Shown: one piece after another, positions 56,835-64,000 of the stretch
Layout of the letters: every line of letters starts with the position of its first letter
How positions within the stretch are numbered: position 1 is the first letter of the stretch
Notes under the pieces: generated by a model
What the model was told of the DNA's origin: nothing
Databases searched by the model: none
Seen by the model: the letters and a program-made list of their open reading frames with translations, nothing else
Assembly: GCA_027919835.1 (NCBI GenBank)
Contig: JANVFP010000004.1
Location: 1,426,001-1,490,000, forward strand
DNA length: 64,000 nt
Direction: 5' to 3'
DNA from: Lentinula raphanica
Taxonomy: Eukaryota > Basidiomycota > Agaricomycetes > Agaricales > Omphalotaceae
Translations under genes and position numbers: made by a program

Positions 56835-57547
56835 CATTAAAGTGCAGATATACTGTGCAGTTGTCAGTGCTAATGGAAGTTTTTCAAATATGCTCTGTGG
56901 AATGATAGATCCTGTCGATCCAGTACTCTCCTGCGAGTGTGTTCATGACGGATACGTCAGGCAAGTTGGACGGTCAGGGATATGGTGGACCGGTGTTCAA
57001 TCGTACCCTCACTGGTCTCAGCAGAACGTCGAACTCGAACGGTTCGTTAACTTGCCAGCTCAATGGTATGTAATGGGATCCCCAGTCGATTAACAGCCTA
57101 CAAGTAAGGTGCTTCAGAGCGCGTCTAGACCAAGCTGACTTTTGTTCAGACTGACTTTGACTGTTATCCCATACTAGCTCGCCGAAAAATCGAACAGATT
57201 CTTAGGTCCTTCAGACTTCTGAGGACAGACTGACAGTGCAACTCGGGCTGTCCGTTTGTCTTGATTTCATTATCATATTTTCTCGTTAATTGTGTGCATT
57301 CAGTACCATTAGCTACCTTGCCTCTATCCTATTACTGATTCCTATACAAATGAAAATCTTCGGGACGAGTCTAAAAACTTGAGGACGTCAGTGTAAGTTA
57401 GATCTAAGATAAGATGCGTTATCTTATCAGAATTGTGCGATCACGTGCAGACCGCGAGCTGTCTTTCCCCAATCTCATGCTGAAGTTTGGGTTCCGACGT
57501 TACATTTGACCAAGTTAAAGCCAACTGTTACAACTGAGCCCCGTCGC
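56835..57547. other. Intergenic region
   Basis: No gene is seen between SET2 and the nuclear-protein gene. A GATA-site pair and an E-box lie at its right end. Confidence 0.55.
57408..57447. promoter_or_regulatory. Inverted GATA-site pair and CACGTG box
   Basis: GATAAGAT (57408-57415) and ATCTTATC (57421-57428) form an 8-bp inverted repeat of two GATA-factor sites spaced by 5 nt. A CACGTG E-box lies at 57442-57447. Both are about 100-140 bp before the ATG at 57548. Their function is inferred from motif knowledge only. Confidence 0.4.
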
Positions 57548-60023
57548 ATGGAAGCCTCGCAAACTGCTCTTAGCGAGTCCTCTACCAGCAATCTCACTGT
57601 CAACACCCCTCTCAATCGTCCGCCATTGAGTGCACAAGAAAGTCGGGAGAAACGGCTTGCCAACTCACAAGCTCGATTCAGAAATCGCGGCGGGTAAAGT
57701 GTTTTTCTCTACGCTCACGAACCACGATTGATATCTCTTGCTATTTGCTTAGGATATATCAACCACCTATTCGATCGAACCCTCTTGTCGACCTTCTCAA
57801 TTCGAACTTAAAGTCGGTCAACCCCCCACGGGCAAGATCGCGCAGTCCAGCAAAGTCGCCTGTGCGAAGGAAGAGTATCAAAGCCACTGTGGACGATGAC
57901 AATGGAATCTCAGTGCCGTCGAAAGCAAAGGGCCGAAAGTCAACTGCAAAGAAGGTCGTTGATGATGAGTCCGGGCCAATTCCTGGTATGTCTATTTCAG
58001 AGTTAAAAATGATCCTAGATCTGAGATGTTCGAACTAGGTGCCTCGAGCAGCAAACGGGCAGTCTCAAAGAAACAGAAAAAGTCCAATGCAGGTTGGTAC
58101 AGGTATCTGCCTGCATTCATTGACCTCATCAATCCAATTCTCTAGCGCCAAAGAAGTCAACCGCAAAGAGATCCTTGAAGTCACTCCCAGACACCGTTGA
58201 GTCTGATGACCCTGTCTCCAAACCACCAACCGTTCTTTCAAATGTTCGCATTTCGAGAAAGTCAGTTGCTCAAAAGCAGATAGAGCAAGAAACAGATACA
58301 GAGCCGCAGCGTAGAAAACCGCCTGGGAAGACAAAAGCCGCACCTTCAATCTCGCAGAAAAGGAAGGGGAAAGAAATACTGAGTGACACTGACGGAAAGA
58401 CAGGAACTTCGTCGAGATCGAAATCAACTGGTGCGTGCAATTTGTCTCGACTCTATCTCAGGGCCTAATAATCACCATAGCAGTTTCTCGGACCAAGGGC
58501 AAAGATTCAGAGCATACATCACGATCGACCAAGGCCGTATTGACTTCCGAGTTCAAATTGCCGATACCGATTTCGAGCGACAGCGAACTAGATACGAGGA
58601 ATTCTGACTCGAACACTCTCGATTACCCTTCTTCACCCCTCGCCCGCAAGGGAAAAAGACGTGCGGCAACCAACTCCAAGAATTATGTCGAGGACGATAC
58701 CGAGCGCGAAACGGAAGATACTCGCCTACTCAAGAAGCCTCCAAAGCCCAAGTCCAGATCTGCCAAACAAGCAAAGAAACCGTCTAAACAGCAGCAGCCG
58801 GCTCCTCAGGATATGACAGGGGAGACATCGAAGCAAACACGAGCGAGGCTGGTGCTTACTCCTGTCCCTGAGGAACCCGAACCAGACACTGAAGCAGAAC
58901 GCGAAATTCTTGCCGCATGCCTTGCTCAAGAGCTCGCCGATGCTATCTCCAACAGCGGGGGTAATGTCGCTACGATTTCGAAGGATGATACGAAGCTCAA
59001 GGGATCCGGCAGCGAGAAGGCTGCAGTGGGAAAGCGTAAAGAGAGAAGAAAGAATAAGGTGGTCCAGAAAGCCCAGGAGGTTGAGTCTGTGGTCGAAGGG
59101 TTAGCAGTCGAGGCTGAGACGGCAGTTGTGAAAAAGGATGACAGGGGTCTGGTCGCGGACGACGAACAAGTCGAAGATCGTGCTCAAGCGAACTTGGTTG
59201 TCTTGATGGAAAAGGAGCCCAAAACCACAACACGCGGGAAGAGCCGAAAACGAGCTAAGTCTCACAACCTCGACGATACAAACGACGCTGCGTCAGAAGC
59301 AGAACCTGTCGCGCTGGCTTCCCCTTCCCGTACCCGGAAACGAGCAAGGCGAGCTGCAGAAACAGAAACTGTCGACGATGAAATGTCTCCGCAGACGAAG
59401 AAAGCCAAGACGGTCAAAGCCGACTTGTCTCCCCCAGTCCTCAAAGCGACATCGGGCAAGACAAAGGCTCTCCGTGCAACCGAACTGATACAAGGGTTGG
59501 AAAAAACGAATGATGGTGATAATACAAGCTTCGAGGGGAATGATAATCCAGGCAAGAAACAAAATAAGCGCAAACGGGCTGCTGTGACCACAGATCGCGA
59601 AGTCAACGATGCGGAGCCTACTTCGAAGAAGCGAAAGGAGGAGCAGGGGTCGACACGGAAGACGGATTCAACCGCGATCTCTGAGCCAGTGTCTCCACGG
59701 TGAGTAATTTTTCCAGGATTCCAATTTCCCCAACTCTTCTCCGCACGTCTCGACTTTATCTCATCCTCCTCGTTTTCGTAAGGCTGAAAACTGCGTCTAG
59801 AAAGCAGAAAGAGAATCCCACCGCCTCCAAAAAATCCAAACCTTCTGCTGATCCCGCGAAGAAAGTGGCAAAACCTCTGTCCAAAAAGTCTTCGTCTGAC
59901 CCCACTGGGACGGTGAAGAGAGGACCCCCGAAGAGCGTGCTCGACCGTATCAAGAGATCAGCAGCTCTGAATCGTGCTCACGACATTGACGATGAACCCG
60001 ATGAGTTGAATCTCCTTCCATGA
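57548..60023 (+). CDS. Large basic Lys/Ser/Arg-rich nuclear-type protein
   Basis: The start MEASQTALSESSTSNLTVN is at 57548. Exons with short introns encode SREKRLANSQARFRNRGG, IYQPPIRSNPLVDLLNSNL, many KKxK/RKR stretches (GKRRAATNSK, RKERRKNKVVQKAQ) and phospho-acceptor-rich acidic segments. The last exon ends RGPPKSVLDRIKRSAALNRA and DDEPDELNLLP. The repeated basic clusters are candidate nuclear localisation signals, and RGPPKS is only loosely AT-hook-like. I recognise no folded domain; LVDLLNSNL and SVLDRIKRSA are the best conserved-looking pieces. The frame is intact over 2.4 kb, so it is a real gene of unknown role, probably a disordered chromatin or nucleolar protein. Confidence 0.65.
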
Positions 60024-60237
60024 GACTAAAATCATCCACGTTTTCCATGCAATATTTCTTCAGCATCCTCAATCGTTTGGATTAGATCAACCCTGGACCT
60101 TGGACCCATTGTACTTTTTTGCATTCTCTCTCTTGTTCTTGCATTCTGTCGATATTCTTGTCGTGGAACGATCGGCTAATTGTATAGATTATCACTATTA
60201 TGGCCTGTGTCATTGTAGATTATACACAGTATGATCT

Positions 60238-61741
60238 TCATACAGTCTCTTCGAGCTCTAATTTATAGGTACCTGTACTAATCTTTGACATGGATGTAGT
60301 ATGATCATTGTTATTGCGCCAGAACCTGCCAGTCCATGCACGCAGGATATCCTACAGAGAGTGGAGGTGTGAACACCGATGACATACTCAATAATCGCAA
60401 AGCACGACAGTACCTGCTGGAGTCCGAATATGAATACGAAAGCTAGCGGTGCTATGGGCACGTCAAGTCGCATGAACAAGATGTTCTACGAGTTTCCGGT
60501 GAGGAACTCACGAAGTGACTCCAGAATATTGACAATCGAAGGATCGAATGGATTTATCAAGTCCAGAATATTGACTCTGTTCAACCACGGACGGTCAAAA
60601 CTTCATCGAATCGTAACAATGTGTCAGTGATACGCACATGACGCCAACTATCCCGACAAGGGTGAACATCGCAAGCCGAACCATAGTTGCTAATGCATTA
60701 CCGACGCTGCCCGACACTTGATACCAGTTCCGATAACTATATTGCCATAAGAGGCCTTGCGCGCAAGTGGTGAGAATCATTAACGTTGCAGAATAGAAAG
60801 CTGATATCCTTCCGCTGCACAGGAGATATCAGTTTCTCCGTATTGATTCCTCGGACCAATCTCTATGTATAGACGCACGGGATTGGGGTAGTGAGGCCAC
60901 AGAACATGCCTGACTCAGTAAGGATAACCTTTTGAGAATTCCGCCCAGCATACTATGGAGGGTACATGTGGGTGGGTGATAGTTTTTGGTCAATCACAAG
61001 GAATTCGTCTTGAAAATCGGGCTGGGCACTTACACTCGCAATCACGATTAATTCGATGGCAGGCACTATGTATGGAAATATAATCAGCTGTGATTGTTGG
61101 AATCAAAGTTCAATCAGTCAAAGACAACTGTAAGAGCATACGATAGCATCGCGTTGCCGGGTGGACATGGTGGGTGATCCCGCTTTCGAACGTTGGATAT
61201 TCCACCACACCTTGGTAACAGTGAGATGTTCATCACGATCATGATGGAGACTGTACATACTTGAAGAGAAAGTGCGAGCATGGTTCCTGCTACTCTGTGA
61301 GGGAGATAAGTGACCACAGCGCGAAAAACACCGACGCCAGTACTCACAAGGATTGAACAGCGTACACTGCGGCAGCTTGAAATAAACAGACGCCGAATTG
61401 CGGATCCGGATTGTACAGCTGCCCGGTGGGAAGTCTGGGATAGAGTCAAATCGAGCCGGGACGCTATAGCAGGAAGGTCGGATGTACGAACAAGAAGGCA
61501 TAAACAAAGCAGGCCATGATCCAACTTATGTTGAGATTAACCCAGGTGGATTGACGATGGATGGCAGGAGAAAGAAAGACCGTTATGATCATGATCAAAC
61601 AAGTCGTCCAAGCGAAGGTGTGTATTGTAACGAAGGTGGTAATCAAGGCAGTGGACGACTTGCGTCCAGTAGAATCTGGAATACTATCTGTCAAGAAAAG
61701 ATACCATATTGATTAACGAAAAGTTGCTCACCTCCAGACAT
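60238..61741 (-). CDS. Seven-transmembrane-type membrane protein of an Agaricomycete family
   Basis: Exon 1 is MSG (61741) followed by a GTGAGC intron. Exon 2 reads DSIPDSTGRKSSTALITTF, HTFAWTTCLIMIITVFLSP and RQSTWVNLNISWIMACFVYA. Later exons in spliced frames give QFGVCLFQAAAVYAVQSL, VAGTMLALSLQ, LIIFPYIVPAIELIVIA, PLAFVFIFGLQQ and a tail DILRAWTGRFW ending STGTYKLELEETV. Several hydrophobic helices and the STWxxxxISW and FGVCLFQAA pattern match a large Agaricomycete family of GPCR-like hypothetical proteins. Ligand and signalling role are unknown. Many small exons made the middle hard to join; no definite disabling change was found. Confidence 0.6.
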
Positions 61742-62385
61742 ATCCTTCAAAGGGGGAACCGCGCTTCTAACGATAAACGTTCAAAGAGAAGTTGGTGGAT
61801 GGTGGTAAAGGGGAAAGCGGGTTGGGTGAAAAAGGATAGGGAGAATTCAAGAGCCTGGAGATACCTATATTGGATATGCAGATTATATATGAATTATCAA
61901 AATGAATTGATCGTTCGTGCGTTCATGATCATCAAGCTGTTGCGGGTTCACCAAATGTTTGAGTCGAGCAACCCGAATGATGCGGCAGTCAATGCCGCTA
62001 TTCTTGCCACTTGGATGTAGTACTCGACAATCCTGAGGAGTAACCCTTACAGCAATGAAGTGGCAGGTCAATCCCGTACACCGAAGAGCCTCGAAGAGCC
62101 TGAAGCTTGTAGGGTCCCACACAAACGGCCTCGGGATTATAACGGCCTTGCCACCTATGTAGAATCCGGGTGCCCTGTATTGAACCTGTATTAGTGATAG
62201 TCCAGTCCAAATCATCGCTGTTGGCTGTAGGTTGATTGTGAACTTTCGTACAACTTTGCACTAGTGTCATTTCACGGTGGTGAATCGTTCCTCGAATAGC
62301 CGCAAAAAGGCTGACGACAGGGAATGTAAATCCGAGAAATCATCAAGATCAAGTTGAAGTTGTATTCATGTTATTTCTATTCGTC
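61742..62385. other. Intergenic region upstream of the 7TM gene
   Basis: ORFs at 61883-62215 and 61998-62270 overlap each other on the minus strand and show no domain. A faint coding look of GRYNPEAVCVGPYKLQALRG (about 62100-62160) could be a remnant. Confidence 0.4.
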
Positions 62386-62899
62386 TCATACAACACCAGA
62401 AGCAGCTGGTCTAATAGCTTCTTCATCTCTACCTGTGAAATGCTATAAATCGAATTCATTCTGAGCGGTTGAAAGCAATACTTACCTGTGTAGAACTTCT
62501 CCAGAAATGTCTTTTGTTGAGGTGCCTGAGTCGGTTTCAGCAAGATACCCATGACCTGATCCGGAAGTTTCCAAGCGTTCATCGTCTCCTGGTACTCTTG
62601 TCTGTTCTTGAGCAACAGCACGTTTATAGCGCGCAGGTCCGTAACATGACGATTGGCCTCGAATCGTTGCCGGAGTAGATGGCGCACATATTGTGTGGAG
62701 TAGTTCAGCGAGTATAGAGCAATCATCTCTGGAGCCTTGTTGAGCGTCAGCCATGAATTGGAAAGATACTTTAAGTACATGGGCTCACTGCGCGATACCA
62801 CTCTCGGTACAGTTGTATTGTTCTCTTCTTAGTCTCAGCATGCGTCTCTGATACTATGGCCGGGCGTGCCAGACGAGCAGGTATAGTGAAGGTGTTCAT
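62386..62899 (-). CDS. Complex I LYR subunit NDUFA6/B14 homologue
   Basis: Three exons join to a protein of about 130 aa. Exon 1 starts MNTFTIPARLARPAIV at 62899 and ends with the LYR motif QLYREWYRA. After a GTGAGC...CAACAAG intron, exon 2 begins APEMIALYSLNYSTQYVRHL and continues LRAINVLLLKNRQEYQET and QVMGILLKP. After GTAAGT...CACAG, exon 3 gives RDEEAIRPAASGVV. The LYR tripeptide, length and C-terminal FLEKFYTGRDE pattern match NDUFA6 (Neurospora 14.8-kDa subunit), which binds the acyl-carrier protein and is part of the matrix arm of respiratory complex I. It is divergent from PP28, 176 bp apart. Confidence 0.88.
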
Positions 62900-63075
62900 G
62901 ATTGATGTAGAGGGCAAACGTTGACAACGTCGACGGTCGAGCAACAAGGAAGGAAGCGGTAGCAAACTTCCCACGGTGGACCGGATGTCCCGACTCCCCG
63001 AGCCGTACATTTCTTGCAAAACGACTTTGATTCTATACAGCTATCTAATCCTTTCCAACTCTCATCATCATCGTT
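62900..63075. promoter_or_regulatory. Shared divergent promoter of the NDUFA6 homologue and PP28
   Basis: The two start codons lie 176 bp apart in opposite directions. No TATA element is obvious. Confidence 0.6.
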
Positions 63076-64000
63076 ATGGTCCGTAACGCAGGTTCGTACT
63101 AGCATAATTTTTGCAAGGAGCTAACTTCATTCACGTCTTCTCGATCTTTCGTTGATTCCAAAGGCAAATTCAAGACAAAGCGTGGCGGAGGACGTCAGTT
63201 CAGGTATCGTATAGTATCATGACCATGTGGAAAGGCCACTCAAAGGCATACCAGTAAACACATGGTCCTTGATGAGAATGGGACTGCTGTCTCTACAGAC
63301 AAAAGATGGTGAGCTTTGCTCTCGATCACGATTCACGATAGGTAATATGGACTCGAAAATTTCTAGGCGTGACAAGGATGATGATGGATCGGGATCGGAT
63401 GATGATGAAGAAGAGGAGGAGGACGAGGAAGAAGAAGAAGAATCTGAGGAAGAAGAGGAAGAAGAGGCAGAGGATTCCAACAAACCCGAACTATCAAGAG
63501 CTGAACGAAAGAGCTCAAAAAGAAACAAGCTGCAGAAAAGGTCAAGCAGAAACAGAAACAGGCTGGTGGCGGAGACGAAGAAGACTCTGAGGAAGACTCT
63601 GATCTTATCAATCCTAACCATGTCAAGAACAAGATGAATATCTCTGACCTCAGTGCGCCCCGAGAACTCAGTAGGAAAGAACGGGAGGCAAAACAGAAGA
63701 AGGAAGCTCAGGATAAATATTGGAAGGTGCGAGGGCTGTATCTGTTCTGCTACTATTCCTTGTTCAATCGATGTTTCCGAGCCATTAGCTCCACGTAGCA
63801 GGAAAGACTGATCAGGCGAAAGCAGACTTATCACGTTTGGCCAAGATCCGTGCAGATCGTGAAGCTGCTGCTGCAAAGAGGAAAGCGGAGGCAGATGGTG
63901 AGTTCCAAAATGCTGTCTATCTCGCTTGATGTTAACACCTCGACGCTGTTAGCCAAGCAAGCGGAAATGGAAGCCAAACAGAAGGCTTCAGGCAGACGTT
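63076..64000 (+). CDS. PP28/PDAP1-like phosphoprotein (3' end outside window; frameshifted)
   Basis: Exon 1 MVRNA (63076-63091) splices to GKFKTKRGGGRQFS, then to an acidic exon, RRDKDDDGSGSDDD with Glu runs and KPELSRAERK. The conserved PP28 region follows: NMNISDL-like MNISDLSAPRELSRKEREAK, WKLHVAGKTDQAKADLSRLA and KIRADREAAAAKRKAEADA. This matches casein-kinase-substrate PP28 (PDAP1), an RNA-associated phosphoprotein. At about 63508-63512 the frame of the acidic part (AERKSSK) and that of the PP28 part (KELKKKQAAEKVKQ) differ by one base, as if a G were missing in AAAGAGCTC. It could be a sequencing or assembly error or a real mutation. Only the last residues lie beyond the edge. Confidence 0.8.

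Noticed and set aside
63217..63876. 219-codon Ser-rich minus-strand ORF
   Set aside because: It is the antisense of the Glu/Asp-coding repeats of PP28.

Overview
The window is nuclear DNA of a filamentous basidiomycete, most likely an Agaricomycete. The evidence is dense genes with many short (about 50-60 nt) GT-AG introns, lineage-typical families (Plavaka transposase, FunK1-type kinase, DUF6532/DUF6698-like and DUF4246-like proteins, TET/JBP oxygenases) and clear fungal housekeeping genes (SET2, RPA49, an NDUFA6-type complex I subunit, PP28). Exon models were spliced by eye. Starts, stops and junctions given to the base come from visible GT/AG sites and frame continuity; the rest are approximate.

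The left part, about 1-37 kb, is an accessory, transposon-rich region. It starts with a duplicated F-box gene (one copy cut by the window edge) and a mariner-like MITE with TA target-site duplication. Next is a same-strand trio: a TET/JBP-type 2OG-Fe(II) dioxygenase, a Ulp1-type SUMO/ubiquitin-like protease and a protein with a nucleic-acid deaminase-like C-terminus. It is followed by a perfect 51-bp palindrome and another inverted-repeat element. From 12 to 24 kb lie decayed genes: two copies of a T5orf172/GIY-YIG-like mobile gene, and inactivated copies of YTM1, GYP7 and a DUF4246 gene. A tRNA-like sequence comes next, then an intact Plavaka transposase followed by 17-bp units that read CACTA on the minus strand. 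Remnants of a DIRS-like tyrosine-recombinase retroelement, a DUF6698-like remnant and an intact DUF6532-like gene follow. An AT-rich repeat zone then contains a small, previously easy-to-miss three-exon gene.

The right part, about 37.5-64 kb, is mostly intact: an SRPK-like kinase with HGD instead of HRD, a cytochrome P450, a Ser/Pro-rich protein, an MFS transporter of the allantoate-permease type and an IPNS-like 2OG oxygenase. After these come a small conserved protein, RPA49 divergent from SET2, a basic nuclear protein, a 7TM protein, and an NDUFA6 homologue divergent from PP28, which runs off the right edge and carries a one-base frameshift.

How the genes may work together: the P450, MFS transporter and 2OG oxygenase could serve one secondary-metabolic or detoxification route, but no backbone synthase is present. 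SET2 and RPA49 are unrelated housekeeping neighbours that share a 214-bp promoter region. The TET/JBP, Ulp1 and deaminase-like genes are the most unusual grouping. TET/JBP expansion in basidiomycetes is known to be linked to KDZ transposons, yet no KDZ transposase is recognisable here.
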